Assembly (NCBI GenBank): GCA_027922465.2
Contig: BQMF02000018.1
Coordinates: 62,001-126,000 of the forward strand
Reading direction: 5' to 3'
Source: Turritopsis dohrnii
Lineage: Eukaryota > Cnidaria > Hydrozoa > Anthoathecata > Oceaniidae
Length of the DNA: 64,000 nt
Shown here: positions 22,826 to 45,700 of the stretch, piece after piece
Position numbering within the stretch: position 1 is the first letter of the stretch
Layout: every line of letters begins with the position of its first letter
Notes under the pieces: model-generated
What the model saw: only the letters and a program-made list of their open reading frames with translations
What the model was told of the DNA's origin: nothing
Database searches by the model: none
Translations under genes and position numbers: made by a program

Positions 22826-24866
22826 TTAGTAACTTTCAGAGTCACTGCTACTACTACTTTCGTCTATCAATGTCTTTGGCCTCTCCTTCTTTTCTCGCTT
22901 TTTGTAATTACGATTTCTCTTTTTTTGATTGGGCCTTCTGGCTTTATCATTCCATAACGTGATGGCTGGAATAGGATCGAATCTATGACAATCTGGCCCT
23001 TCAATGCAAATTCTAACCAAATCACTTAGCACTGATTGAGACAGAAGAGATGCTCTTGAATCTGTCTTCACTCTGTTCATCAACGAAAACATTCTTTCAA
23101 CTTTAGCATTTGAAACAGGAAGTACAAATAACAGCTCGACTAACAGTAACACAAGTTTCCAAGACTTACTCCTGCTCGAATTAAACAACTTATGCCAGAT
23201 GACTCGATAGTCTGTGGTGCATGGAGCTAAGTACTTTATTGCGTAATCACGCATTATGTGGCACTGTTCAATGAGCTCCTGCAGACTGCCTGAAAATCCA
23301 GCTCTTTCCAAAGGGATTTTGAAAAAAATCAAAAACGGATGTTACTGCATCGACGCCAAATTCGTCATCTTGGTCAGAAGAAAGCCAACCCTCTGTATTT
23401 AATATTTTAGTTGCATGTTGGGCAGCCGTAGAATCGTCACTTAAACGAATTTCAATTGCTTCCGAAATCTTTCTGATCCATTCTTCTTTTATATCCTTAC
23501 CAACACGTTTCGCTTGCTCAAACGACTTGAGATTCAAATCTTGAAAGGAATAGTTGCTTTCTTCTTCTTTGACTCTTTCCAAAAATCTTTTGACAGTCGG
23601 CAGTTGGTCAAAATTCTTTCTTGCAATACGTTGCAGTTGTGATTTTGTTTGCTAAAAGAAGAGATGAGTTTGCAACTGCATCCACATCTTCAGTTTGAAA
23701 GGTTTTTGACATAACTTTTGCAGGGGCCAAGACTTCAATAGCAAGGCATGCAAGCATGGGTATCCTAGCCATCGTCCATTTCATATACCACCCTTTAAAG
23801 AAACTAAGTAGTTATATCATAAAGTTTCAAATAGGGAGGATAAACAGGCAGGATAAATAAGATATTTAGCAGCAGGTTACCTTTAAACTTAGCTCGATCC
23901 TTTGCAGGGTCAGACGCATCTTCTGCCAGGTTTGCCAAATGTTGCATATAAATGCCATATTTGTCCACTATTACTTCTAAAGCTCGGTGTTTGTGTGCTA
24001 TCCACCTCGTGCCTGATATAATTGATTTATAAAATTTTTATTCCAAGAGAAAACTAAAGTCTAAAACATATTTTTATCAAAGTCCGCCATTCTTTTAAAA
24101 TAATGTCTTATAAACATATTTACCTGATGCTTTTTTAGGACGGTAGCCTCCTTCTGAAAATTGTGAGTCTTCATAAAGATTACAAAGTTCTTTCAGTTGA
24201 CGTAGCTTTTTAGGAGACTTTTTGTAAACATAACAAAGTCTCAATATAAGTTCGTCAATATTGTTGAATGCCGTCCCCACCAGTGAGTCCTTTAACGCTA
24301 ACTCCAATCTGCGTGCTACACACCAGCCAAACGATAACCATTTATTTTCCTCTCGTAGCAAAGTGAAGATGCCTTCCTTTTTCCCAGTATTCACTGATGC
24401 TTCATCTGAGCCGAAACCAACCAGTTTATCAAATAAATTGACCTGCATTTCATTAAAGGAATTTTTCACCAAATTTAGGATCCCAACTGCATTTGTTGCA
24501 TCAGGATCAACAAGGTCGAGAAAGTTTAAATCAATGCAAATTCTATCACTTCCCTCTGAATAAGGATTAAAAGTCATGACAAAGAATGCTTCCTTTTCTG
24601 TCACCGATGAATCTGTTGAACCATCTGTTAGAACGCTGTAAAAGTTTGATTTCTCGATTTTTGTTTTCAGCTGATTCCTTAAATCCATGGCAATATAATT
24701 AGCAATTAGCGTTCCAGATGTTCTATTCCTATAAGCATTTCCGACTTTTACACCGTGTCTTTCTTCGTGATCTAAGAGTTTTGGACACAAATTCAGTGGG
24801 GCTTCATTCTTAGCAAGAAAGTAGGCGCTTTCTAATACCAACTCTGTCTGTTCAATAAACTTAATT
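22826..24866 (-). pseudogene. hAT-family transposase (ZNF862/DUF4371-like), intron-containing, frameshifted
   Basis: A - strand exon at 24866-24124 encodes a hAT catalytic core segment: SVLTDGSTDSSVTEKEAFFV, LVGFGSDEASVNTGKKEG, GWCVARRLELALKDSL. It splices in phase (donor after SG) to 24012-23881 (GTRWIAHKHRAL…), and that to about 23797. Farther on the frame shifts near 23640 and again near 23330. The C-terminal part (23332-22826) has the dimerisation region FVLPVSNAKVERMFSLMNRV and ends in an acidic serine tail (SSSSSDSESY). The two frameshifts argue for a decayed transposon or a domesticated gene turned pseudogene. An N-terminal zinc finger exon was not found. Confidence 0.75.
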
Positions 24867-27800
24867 CTGACCGGTCAAGTTGATCACGCGTGGTTTTTTT
24901 CTACTATAGTCTTACAAAAAATTTTCTTATAAGAAAATATACAGCTCACGCAAGTATAATTCTTTTGTCTTTAATAAATTAATTTCTGGTGGTTTATGAT
25001 TAGACCCTTTTTATACTAACTTATCATTTTAACATATTTATTGTTTATGCCTGTTTTCCACCAGTGAGATATAAAAAAACACAAGCCTCAAAGAACTTTG
25101 TAGTAACTTTTCATAACTTTAAGTACAATTGCTGCTACCGTTTTGCACCACCTGGCTCTTGTAATAATTACAAAATATAATAAGAATTATTTCAGATATT
25201 TTTTAACCAGATAAGAAGAAACATTTTCTGCTGAATTTCCATGAATGAAAATTCATTTTACCTTATTACGGATGGTAAATTTAAAATTAGGGTTTGATTG
25301 ACCATTTTTGACTCACTCCTCTACCCACACCCTAAATAAAGATATTCAGCAATTATTTTCCTTTCGAGTATAATGGTACTTTGAGTATTTCAAGTTAAAA
25401 TTATGACTCTGTATGCAAGTTTCTTTAAGGTCAGCATTTTGTTAAATGGGCATTTATTGGTAATTTGTGCAGTTATATAACTGTTTACACTTTTATTTTT
25501 AGTAATCAGCAACTGCTTGGCACTAGATCTTCACTGAATTGGTAGAAACGAAAATTCACTTGCGTGATTAACCAAGCACGTAAGGTTGTAAGCACGTAAA
25601 GCTGGAAAGTCCAACTAGTAACTGAAATTTGAAGTTGAAATAAAATCGATTAAACTGCAGTTGTTTTCTTGTCCATATGATTTCTGTTAATGCATAATGG
25701 TTCCTATGCTGCCGGAAAAATCTTTCAGCTAATAAAGAGAAGTATTTAATTGTCTTGGAAATGCAGGGAGATCTTCTATTAAGACGCTTACCGATTACTT
25801 ATTCCTAGCTTCCATGTTTTTAATGAATTTGTCCTTGACCTTTTAGCTAAGACGACTTTGGTTCAATAAATTTATTGATGTAATTATGATCGGCTATCAA
25901 TGTTAGAGAAAATAATCTGTATGAAAGGTCAGGTTTCTCCGGTTATCATTCATTCGACATCTGGCCTATTCCATACTACTGTGGAACACGGCATCATCAT
26001 GGGCAATTTAAATTTTTTGCATTGTGAAAATATTTGGGAGTCATAGTGGATTTTACGCCCCCTGTAAGAAGGCGAGTGAATTTGCATTTTCGATTTGCAT
26101 GTCCACCAACCGTTATGGGCTTTCCAAAAACTAATCAAGCTGTATTTTAGAAATGCAGGTTTCTTTGTCGCAAGCTGTATTCTTGTGATATTTTAAGCAT
26201 CCAATTTGCGCTGACCTTAAGGCCTGTGGGCCTCTTGTTTAATCTTCATATAACTATATTTAGAATGAATTAACAAAATTTCCTGAATTGATCAGTGTAC
26301 AGGTGTTGTTTGCAAAAATATTTTGAATTAACAAAACCTTTGTTTGAAAGGCTTTTGAAAGTTAATATGATTTTTGAACATTATTTCCTATTATCAAAAT
26401 GAAGTAAGAACATTGTTTTTCTATATATATTTTTCTATAATCCAATTGTTGTAATTTCAATAACGTAATTCTTGCACAATATCTTTTTGAACTTGATCAT
26501 GAAAAGATCTGGCGCGCCTGTTATGACAAGGCCTGATCTCTAATTGAAGAAGCAATGCAATAGTTCCCCTGATTTAAATATACACTTAAGCAGACGCCAT
26601 ATAGAACAAACATTTTTCCAGGTTTGCAATCAACACTGGAGCGCAGAACAAAAAAGTCATTTTACTTGGAAGATCTGAAACCCATTAAAAATAAAAATAC
26701 GCTCTGTGCATCCACATTTTTCACTAAATTGTGCATACAGGAAAGCAACAAATAGATTAAAATCGCTGTAACTGTTCATAAAATCCATACCCCAACATAA
26801 ATAAAAGCTAAACACGAAAGTCGTAAAAGTGTCAAAATATGAATTGCAAACAATTGCGATTTTCTTGTACGAACCCAAAAGGTCTTGATTAAAAACCATG
26901 ATATCCATTCCTTCAGTAGCGTATTATTGGAAAAGTAATGACACAGAAACCCTATTCATACTATAAGAAAAACAAAACAAACAAACAAAAATGTTCAAAA
27001 GTGTACTAACCCTAAAACATCAATAAATCTTCGTGCAATACTTTCGCTGTTTATTGTTTTTTGATCTCGCGAATAATCAAAAAAACGATCGAATGCAATG
27101 CAATGTTTTCTCCTTATACTAATTGTAGAAAAATATTAAGCGCCGTAGTCTGACACTTTATTATGAATAAGTGACCGCAAAAACGACCCGAAATTTTAGA
27201 GAGTGAACGCCTGAAAAAAGCGGATGCACAGCGCGTATTAGGGTATAAATTGCACAGTCATCAATTCTCTCCATCATTGCGTTCTTAACATCTCAGCTCA
27301 CTACGATGACACACACACGGTAAGACCCACTGGTAAGCTTTGTAGGTGTGCTGGGTTGGACAGAAAGGTGTTTTAGGGAATGATATTGCTTAGTGAAAAC
27401 TGTCTTTGACAAACAAATTTTGCACAGTGATCAATCATCTACTTCAGTTTGTTTCACCACATAGCTTCCGCCCACGCACCCCGAAATACAACCTGCGCAT
27501 TAATATAATAAGGTAAACACGCTTGAAAGAGCGAAAAGGTGGCTGGGCGGAGAGTGGACATCACTTCATGGAAACCGTCTTTGAGAAATTCTAATTGGTA
27601 TTTCAAAAATAAACGTGTGCGGCTGTACGAAGTATTTTAACTAGTGTTGAGATTTGAAGAGCTCAAAGGCAATTTACATTCACCTATTGTTAAAATGTAA
27701 AAATTCTTTTATTGTGTAGTATAGATTACATCTTGGTTCAGATGCTATGTTGTTGTTTTGAAATTTCGAATTATTTTGTTGAATGTTGTGGTCTGGATAA

Positions 27801-28029
27801 CGGTGCTTTTGAATCTCGCCCCACAGAGTTGAGTCAACTCACGGTAAGTAATAAGTAAGCTTAAGAAAAGTAGGCATAACATGTAGTAGGCAGACCAGAA
27901 TACTATTAGGATAAGATTTGTCCTCATGCCTTACATTGATAATAACATCTTGTAGAGTTGTACAATAAACATGATATATAACCAACCTTTTCTATTTTAT
28001 GATTTGTATTTTCTATACTGGCCTCTGAA
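24867..28029. other. Gene-poor stretch
   Basis: No exon is supported. AAGGTCAGC near 25431 and GCTGACCTT near 26208 could be ends of an old MITE. Near 27241 GGTATAAATTG precedes CTCAGCTCACTACG and an ATG followed shortly by a GTAAGA donor, so a first exon is possible but unproven. Near 27800-27860 lies the inverted partner of the 17417 terminus. Confidence 0.35.
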
Positions 28030-29284
28030 CGCGTATGTCAGTCCCTCAATGCTTGTGGTGAGACACGAGCTATTGCTCTCGACATCTCTAAGGCATTTGA
28101 CAAGGTTTGGCATCGTGACCTTCTCCACATGTTGAAGTCTTATGGCATTTCTGCTTCACTCTTGAATCTTATTAAGTCCTTTCTTAGTGGCAGGAGTATT
28201 AAGGTAGTTCTCGATGGTCATTCGTCTTCTTCTTACTCTATTAATTCAGGGGTGCCTCAAGGTTTTGTTCTTGGTCCAACCCTCTTTCTCATTTTCATCA
28301 ACGACCTTCCCAATTGTATTCTCAGTAAACTTAGTAAAGGTATTTGACGACACTACTCTTTATTCATCTCTTGAAAGGACTAAGGACTTGTTTGATAAGG
28401 TTGAAATGGCTGCTGAGTTGGAGTTCGATCTTAGGACAGTAGTTGAATGGGGTCAGAAATGGTTGGTTTGCTTCAATGCTTCGAAAACTGAGCTTCTGTC
28501 TATTAATCGCTTCAGGGACCTTTAACGCCTTCTGTTTTTATGAACGGAAGTGAGCTTGCAGAGTCGTCTCATGTTCGTCATTTAACCTTCACAAAGAATT
28601 TCACATGGAATTCTTGCATCGAGTCCATTGCTAAATCTGCTGCTATGAAGGTTGGCTCACTTTTTCGGGTCTGTCACTTACTTTCTGCTGAATCTATCAT
28701 TTACATGTTTAAGGCCACTATTCGCCCTTGTCTTGAGTATTGCTGCCACCTTTGGGCTGGAGCCTCTGCTCATTGTCTTCATCTTCTCGATCGTATTCAG
28801 AAGCGCTTAGTTAACTTAGTTGGCTCTAATCTTTGTGCTAATCATCACCCCCTCTAACATCGGAGAAATGTTGCTTCCCTGTCTCTTTTCTATAAATAAT
28901 ACTTTGAAGGGCATTGTTCAGATGACCTGCATCAACTGACCCCTTCTCCTAAGACTTACTCTCGGAAGAGGCGAGTCCCTTCGAATTCTCATCCTTTGAC
29001 TGTTCAGGTCCCAACATGCCATAAGAACTTTTATTCATCTAGCTTTTTTCCCTCGGACTGCTCGCCTCTGGAATTCTCTTCCTCATAGTTGTTTTCCTGC
29101 TGAGTATGATCTGCAATCTTTTAAATCCAAGGCCAACTGCCACCTTGCTCTGTGTTTATAACTGTTCTTCCTTTTCTCATCTTTCTCATCTGTGTTTATA
29201 ACTGTTCTTCCTTTTCTCATCTTGTAGCTCTCTGCCTAGTAGTGGCTTCTGCCTTGCAGGGAGCAACCCATTTAAAAAAAAAAA
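28030..29284 (+). mobile_element. LINE reverse transcriptase relic, copy B
   Basis: 5'-truncated, beginning inside the reverse transcriptase. ALDISKAFDKVWHRDLL (motif with the first catalytic Asp), then GVPQGFVLGPTLFLIFINDL in 28129-28347. The catalytic Asp pair is still visible as VFDDTTLY after a frameshift near 28345. The C-terminal parts HVRHLTFTKNFTW, ATIRPCLEYCCHLWAGA and FFPRTARLWNSLPHS follow to about 29160. A ~40-base duplication lies near 29160-29220, and the copy ends in an A-run at about 29274-29284. It is of a different family from copies A and C. Confidence 0.85.
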
Positions 29285-29930
29285 TTGATCTTTGATGTGA
29301 GCTGAGGAGATATCAGCCTTGCATTAGGGGGCAATCAAACTCACAGTCTACTGCAGCAGATGTCTTGCACAGACTCAGTTTCATGTTGGTTATTATACTC
29401 AAAATTAACCCTGTGTACTGTGGGGTTAACTCGTTTAGTGACAATCAGTTCAATTTTGTTCAACATTTCCTCTTCAGTTCTTAAGTTAAGAGGATGTAAG
29501 TTTATGATGGTCATTTGAACAGAGTCTTCACAAATTTGAGATGGTAGGAGAGTTATACGTTTGTAGACCTCTCAATCTGTTCGGACCTTACGAAATTGTG
29601 GGTGGGTCATTTGCTAAGTTATAGATGTTGGTGGATGGTAAGGTTGCATCGGAAGCAGAAGTTGGTGGACCAGTAGAAGGAATTGTTTCGACATGACGGA
29701 GGATTGCTAGAACATCACCAAGTACGGTTATGTCAAGAGTAGCTAGCAGTTCTCGAGTCATATCAGGAAGTGTTAATTAGTTTATTCTGTTGTTTACGAA
29801 TGAGACAGCATACATTGCTGATTCTGCAGCAGGAACACCAGCTTGGATTAGGAAGGTTGTCCAAACAGGTTCGTCTCAGAGTCGCAGCGCCATATTCAAG
29901 TTGCTTTGGACAGGAATGGATGTAAGAAGA
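29285..29930 (-). pseudogene. Decayed LTR-retroelement Gag-like fragment with SAM-like N-terminal domain
   Basis: Reading the - strand from about 29925: a Met-started piece (MALRL, stop, DEPVWTTFLIQAG), then PAAESAMYAVSFVNNRIN, then LPDMTRELLATLDITVLGDVLAILRH. This last part looks like a SAM-type helical bundle as found at the start of some animal retroelement Gag proteins. After a frameshift, QFRKVRTDWEVYKRITLLPS, KIELIVTKRVNPTVHRVNF and ESVQDICC follow the usual Gag core pattern. Several stops are present. It abuts the A-tail of LINE copy B. The assignment rests on pattern memory only. Confidence 0.5.
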
Positions 29931-32080
29931 ACACAATGTATCAGGCACTTCTATGAGATGCGTGCGATAGCACACGCACACACACGCGCATAAAAAAAAT
30001 TTGCGCGCGCAACCTTGATACAGCACTTGTCATTTTTTCATTATTATTTGTTAGGGTTCATGTGCTGAAAAGTTATTCCTTGTGGTTGTCCTGTAACTTA
30101 TTTTTATGACGTAACAATTCTTCTTCTGATCTTAATTTATAATTTTCTTATCTTACGTAGGTAGTACGTGCTTTGCGCATGCGAGTAACATTAAGGCAGT
30201 TTTCCACAAGGTGAATAATGTTGCGTTGAAAAATTTCTTTGCAATCTCATTGGTTCACCGAACCGAGAGAATATTGCTGCGCCAATCAAATTGCAGAAAA
30301 TCTTTTCGCATCGACATTCTTTGTCTAGTGGAAAACCGATTCAGTAAGTAAATGGCCACCCTTCCTGTGATGTAATTTCAATAAAATGGCTTATAAAATG
30401 TTTGGTCAGTGAAACTCTTTTAAGACGTTTGTTATTATGAGATTTCAGCTGGTCATTACAATGACGTCAAAGTTTTTGAAAGGAATTAGATTAACTGGTA
30501 ATGTGTTGCTTACTTATTTTTACAAAATTTACAAAATATAACAACTTTATAATCTGTATGGTGGAGTACTAGAACACACAAGAGTCATTTTCTTCTTCTT
30601 CATTCAGTTGAACATTGTTAATCTTTCATTTTCCGTTTTTCTTTAATATCTCACCGCAACTTTACTCATAGTAAACAAATTCATTGAATCTGCTGAGTAA
30701 GCTAAATTCAACTGTATAATTTACCCTGAGCACCCCCAAGAACTTCAGCTGATTAAACGCTGTAAAGTTAAGAAAAATACTATTTCATGGAAATTAAAAT
30801 CGCACGCGCAAATCAGTAAAATCAAGTTTGCGCGTGCGAAGTACCGCACGCAGGAGTTTTTTCTCACGGAAGTGCCTGTGTATGTTTATAGTATTTAGGC
30901 TAGTCTAAAGGCAATTTACAATAAGGCTAGTAAGTTAGTAATAAAAAGCATATGTTCATTACCATTGGGGATGCAATGCAATGGTTCCCCGTGATGATAG
31001 AGAAACTGATGTCACTCTACACTTTGCTTTTATACTAACATGAAAAAAGTGTCTCTTGCCTCTACGTGATTTCACTTGCTCGTAAGAAGAAGTCTCTCTA
31101 AAAGTGGGATGTACACTCACTATAAGATGTGAAAATGTGTTTCATTAATTAAGTTGCATTACTTCTGCATCAGTAAACTCTTTGTTCAAACTTTGTTTCT
31201 CAAGTTTTCTAAAACCAGAGTCCTATTTTGCATGGTTAGAGCTGCAGCTGTCTTTTAAGGATATCATTTTCATTTTCGATATAATATCTACAACCCCCTA
31301 TTTTTCTCACCTTCTTACAAAGCAGTAAGAAGAGAAATAACAATTTCAACTAATTTTGAGATATGGCTTTTATTTAGACTCATTATTATGCACAATCCCT
31401 TAAATAACAATATGCTGAATTAAGATACAGAAAAGCTTAATTTTGGGACTTGAGTTCTTTGAACTTTCTGTTATGCTGTTACTCCTTACGTTTTTGTGGT
31501 GCAATGAAATAGTCTCAGTCACAAGTATTATTAAAATTTCTGCAATGATTGGTCCTGTTATTCTTTTGTGCAAATAACAAATGAACACCATTTTTTACTC
31601 TGATACAAAGTAATAAACAACAATTTGTTGAGCTAAAAAATAGAAATTTCATTCTTGCCTAAAAATCAGCATCAACAAGTGGCTTCTCAAAAGTTTTATC
31701 AGTTTCACTTTCATAATTGGGATTTTTTTAGCAGCGATGTATCCAGGGCAAATTTGATACTGGTGAACTGTTATAGACCTCCAAATTTACTTGCCCAAAT
31801 TCTTAAAAACCATAAACAAAAAACCGAAATGGTTGCATACTTTTTGCCTTTAACAGCTTTGATAGGCTTTGCATTACTTCTCATTTATCATATTTATGCA
31901 TTATTGAACATTTTAAAGCCTGAATTGGGCTAAAAAGTCTTATTTTATCGCTATGACTTGCCATGCTTGCTTGATAAACGCTGTCTTTTTTTGTTGTTGT
32001 TGCTGTTGTTTAAAACACCGACCAGATAATGTTTGACTTTATCTGGTCATGTGTTATCGATAAATTTCATTATTATTTAG
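29931..32080. other. Upstream region of the KAT6-type gene, no gene recognised
   Basis: Contains CA/CG simple repeat near 29960-30010. TTTTCCAC…GTGGAAAA-type inverted text at about 30195-30335 is related to 37650-37765. A worn hAT-like end lies near 31736 (CAGCGATGTATCCAGGGCAA). A promoter for the downstream gene must lie here or further up, but I cannot point to it. Confidence 0.4.
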
Positions 32081-32092
32081 GTATAACTGAAA

Positions 32093-41106
<9,014 letters not shown>

Positions 41107-41517
41107 TACTTCTTTATTTTCCTTTTTTTACAACTGATGATCAAACAAGCTTAAATCTCCTGTATATAACATCGACATGACTTCGTGTAGTAGATTCACG
41201 ACTTGTTTTCCGTTGTTATGAATTGAATAATTATTTTTTTTCATAATGAAAATATTTTTGACCGTATGCCGATCATAGTATAGTCTGGGTCATGAGGAAG
41301 AAGTAAAAATGCGTAATGACGGTGTAATGACGGTAGCAGGCAACCAGTCTAAAGTATGTTTAGCTGATCGAACGAGTCATCTTCCTTGTTGACAGGATGA
41401 TGTTGTGTTAGGGATGTTATTAAACGGCCGTCGTCATGTGTTGCTTGACAACGAGCAAGTGTGATTTTTTAAAGTTTGTTGGCACCAGATGTATAATATT
41501 TGTCTGCTGTTGAACGA

Positions 41518-41523
41518 AATAAA
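41518..41523 (+). terminator. Candidate polyadenylation signal of KAT6
   Basis: AATAAA about 410 bases after the stop codon. Plausible distance for a 3' UTR, but no GU-rich element was verified. Confidence 0.4.
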
Positions 41524-42713
41524 AGCATATTTAATCCCAAGTTAGCTCTCACCGCATATTCTGCTAAATCTTTTGAGGGCATCGTTAATTCAAATATATT
41601 GTGTGCAGATTGAGTTCAAGAAGGCGTAGTTCATGTAAGAAGGCGTAGTTCGTGTCTCGCCTTGCTTCGTGTTATTCTAAAGATACCGATACTGTGACAA
41701 AAAAAATTTTTTCTTTTTGCTCACGTCCTCTAAAGTTCCCATAAGTCTTGTGTAATGTGCAACCTCGTACCCAGGGTTTCTTGCCTTTTCGATATACGGC
41801 CGCCGGCGAAGAAGACTCTGGCGTACACCGATAAACAACTTTTCTGTTGAGTGATACCTAATATTTTAAATTATTCCATGTATAATTATGACGTAATTGA
41901 TGAAACTGAATCATTAAAACTTTGAAGAAAGAAATGACAGTGAGAGGCAATAAGAACCAGATGGCGCGAAATGGTAGCAGCAAATGCTTTCGAAATTTTG
42001 GTGGGAAGAAAATTAATTCCTGCCAAATTTGATTATTTTCTTAAACCGGCCATTTTTTGTTAAAGAATTTAAGGTATAAAATGCTCGGATTTCAGCATTG
42101 CACATCATTAGTTTAAATCAATCAATACTAACGATTGCTGGTCTCTTCTGAATCTTGTCTCTTTCTCTCAGAACCGGTGAGAAAAACGTTCTGGTGTCTT
42201 TAATTTCAGTTTCTTTTCTTTTCTTGCGCCCTGATCAGATTTTTTAGATGATTTGTCAACGTGCAAGACAATGACGCCGACGCCGACAAATCAAGGTGGC
42301 AAGATGATAACATTGACTTGAACGAAACGCTTTCGATTTTATTATAGATGAACTTGATTCGTAAATTGGAGGATGAGCGAATCAGCCAAAATTTCTTCCC
42401 GTCAAAATTTCTTCCCTTAAGGTATTAAAAAAGTCATCATGAGTTAATGGCTTGCGTTAGATTTCATTAAGTGAGAGATACTGTCGTGATGTACAAATTA
42501 CTCATTGAATGAAATGAGCAAGGGAAATCTGCAAGCAACACGCCCTCGTATTTTTCACGCCCTTTTAAACATATCTCCATGTCATTGTAGTGTTGTCATG
42601 GTTTATATGTTCACATTTGAATTGCACACGAAAACGAAAAACATTCGTCTGTGACAGAGCTTTTAATGGTAAGATAAATACGACAATTTTTTTGCATGGT
42701 GTATTGCTTTCAA
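41524..42713. other. Intergenic region between convergent genes
   Basis: No exon is seen. TTTCTTCCCTTAAGG followed by TA near 42407-42423 looks like a right end of the TTCGCG element family, but its left partner was not found. TTTATT at 42338-42343 is an AATAAA on the - strand, a possible polyadenylation signal for the coiled-coil gene. Confidence 0.45.
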
Positions 42714-45700
42714 TCATAAAGTTTTATAGCTGGTTAATGGTTTCGTTTTGAAAAAGTTCAAAGTTATTGGCGTATTTGCGCCTTTTAAGTTCAATGGTGG
42801 AAAGATAGTCCTTTTACGCCCCAGAATTGACGCTTGCACTTGTTCTTTGGAGCGAAAACCTGTTCCGAACTGAGCTGTTCCGAACTGGGTTGTGCCAAAC
42901 TGAGTTGACTTGAGAGTGAAATGCTGTTGTGCAACATGTGATGTCGTATCTTTCTAAAAATACACACAATACTTTGTTAATGGAAAACATGCAAGGGAAA
43001 ACATGTAATGTTACTCGGCAGATTTACCTCTAATACTTGAGGAAGTATTGAATAGTTGTTTTTAGTTTGCTCGGGAGCTCTGAAAGCATGACCGACCAAT
43101 GAAATACGTCTTCCTTGACGATGTGGCGGCTGTGTGGCGTCAACAATTTCTGTTCCTTCTCCATCACCCGCCCTAAAATAAAACGTTAGATCAATAACAT
43201 TTAGCCGACACAATACACTTATCTCTCTGTTTGTGTTCAACGGTGATGTTCTTACTTGCTGGATATTCCCAAGATGGCGTATATTTGTTTCATGCTCGCT
43301 CCACTAGCCCTCAATCTTTCTACAAGCTTCTTGTGCCGTTCTAAAAGTCTTTGACGTTTCTTCTCAGCAACTTTTGCTATTTTTTTACTTTCGCGTAATT
43401 CTTTTGGTTCCATTTGGTGAATGGAAGCGTTTCTTTCTTGTGCGTCAGTTGACTGTTGACTTTGAGTGTCTAACACATACTGTTGCTCAGCAGCAGGGAC
43501 ATTTCTTTGTGATTTTTCGATAATCTTCCCCTTTCTATCAAAGTGTTCTCCAATAATAGATGTTCTTCTGTTCTGCTGAGTAGCACCAGCAGAAACCTTG
43601 TCTTCATTTGATGCTAAGAAAAACGGCTGCCATGTTGTTTTTAGTTTTGACAGCATGGATTCCTGTTGGTCTAGCTGATGATCAATCTGATCTGTTGTAC
43701 TCACGCGTTGAACAACAAAGCTGAGAACCTGCAACATGTCCACTGCGTGCTCTGCAAAAACATTTAATTCGCATGCTACAGCTTCTGTTTTGGACATTCT
43801 TTCAACAGATAACATTTCCAACCTATCCTTTAAATGAGAGCACTTGTGTTTTGCGATATTTTTAAGAAATTTTAAAACATGCTTAGTTGGATCCCGTTTC
43901 GGTCTTTCGGAAGCAGTTAAGTTTTGGGTATTAGATGAATGCTCATCCACATTATCAAAAAATCCACTTTCGGTCCAACTTCTCTGCAAGCCTTCTTTTT
44001 CTTGATTGCTTGGCACCGGTTCTATTAATTTCCCATCAAAACAGCAGTCATCTTCGCTGGTACATTCTTCAACAATCGGAAGAGTTGATATTGCGTTCCG
44101 ATGGCCCTTACCTGCTGTTTTATGTTTGGAAGATTCTGCGCAGTTATCCGTATTGCTTGTTGTCCCTTCGCTAAACCCTTCAGGAACCAGACAACCCGCA
44201 GTGCTTTTTGGTCTCGCATCGGAAATCGATTCTCCGGTTTTGGAACCTTCATTTATGGTTTCAGGAAAAGAGTTTTCAATGTAAATGGACCCCTCATCAT
44301 TTTCCTTTCCTTTTGCATTGGATACTTCTGTGGTTTCAGATCCTTCAGTGTTATTATATTTTCCACCGGACAGAGTTTCTTCGTCAACCTCAAACCATTC
44401 AGAGTTTTTAGATCTTACACTGGAGGTAGTCTTGCCGTCAGTAGATCCGTTGATGTTCTTGGGACCCTTCATATCGTTCAATTTCTCAATTTCGCGTCTT
44501 GTGAGTGTTTTTGCATTAAAATTGCCAACAACTTCCGGTCCTATCATTTGGACATTTCCTTCCTTAAGGTTAGTTTCATTTCCACTGACATTCATATTAT
44601 CATCATTCTGATTGGGCAAATTATGATCATTCTGATTGGTCAAATCTGATCCTGCTGTTGTGCTAGTTTTGTTTTCTTCAGGCATTATTGAACTTAAGTC
44701 CCGAGCTGTTGACACTTTTGCTTTGTTCTTGTTTCTTTCTAAAGAATTCTTTTCGCGCATCAAATCTTTTTCACGTGATGATGGTTTTGTGTGATCATCT
44801 CTTTCTGTTTCTTTGGATTTGTTAGCAGCATTGAGTTTGTTTGCCGCTTTTATTTTCAAGACGTTGCTTTTCAATTTACTCATATTGACTGCCAATTTGA
44901 CTAAACCGAAAATTTTGGCGGCGAGGTCAGATGTGTGAGAAACAACGTTGAATGACGTAGAGTTTCGATGAGGCCTCTCTATTATCTGTTTCACATTTTG
45001 GATGTCATGTTTTGCTTCTGGCTTGATTTGAAAATCAACTTGCGTAGAAGCGTCGCACATGGATTTCTTTTCGTGTAAATGTTCCATCTCTTCTGTGTTA
45101 ACTTCCACTTCAGGAGTATTTGCTGGATTCGAAGATTGAGATGTGCAGTACTGTACATCATGAGAAAGCACTTTGCTTTCTACTGTCGCCGTATCGTTGC
45201 TCCTTTTAACGTCAAAAGATTCTGGTTGGAAGAAATTGGAATCATCGATGATCGGTGTGTGTTCGTTTGTGGTTTCGTTTGACGTATTAGTAGTCTCTTC
45301 CGATTCGGAGCTGCTTTTTTTCGGGTGAATAATTATTTGTTCTCCCTTCATATTTTCTCTAAGATTAGTCATGTCATTTTTAAGGCGAAGATTTTGCTGA
45401 CTGACTTCATGCAGTTCCAAGCGCAATGCGTCGATTTTCTTTTTGCTCACTAAGCACTTCTTGCACTGTGTTTGCTGCACTGCTTCCTGTGTAGACTGTT
45501 CAACAACATTTTTTGTTGATTCGATCTGCGGCGCTTCGTTTGATGCATTGCTTGAATCGGTTCTCTGAGAAGTTCTTTCAAGTTCTACGACTTTCTGCTT
45601 TTCGTCCCTTAGATACTTTTCGTACTGACTTAGTTGCTTCTCCAGAAGTTCAACTTTAACTGATAAATCCGTTCGCTCCTTACCATCGTTAAACTTCAGT

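Noticed and set aside
17415..27856. A Polinton/Maverick-type giant transposon between the inverted termini
   Set aside because: No polymerase B, integrase, ATPase or capsid-like frame lies between them, and the termini do not look like Polinton ends.
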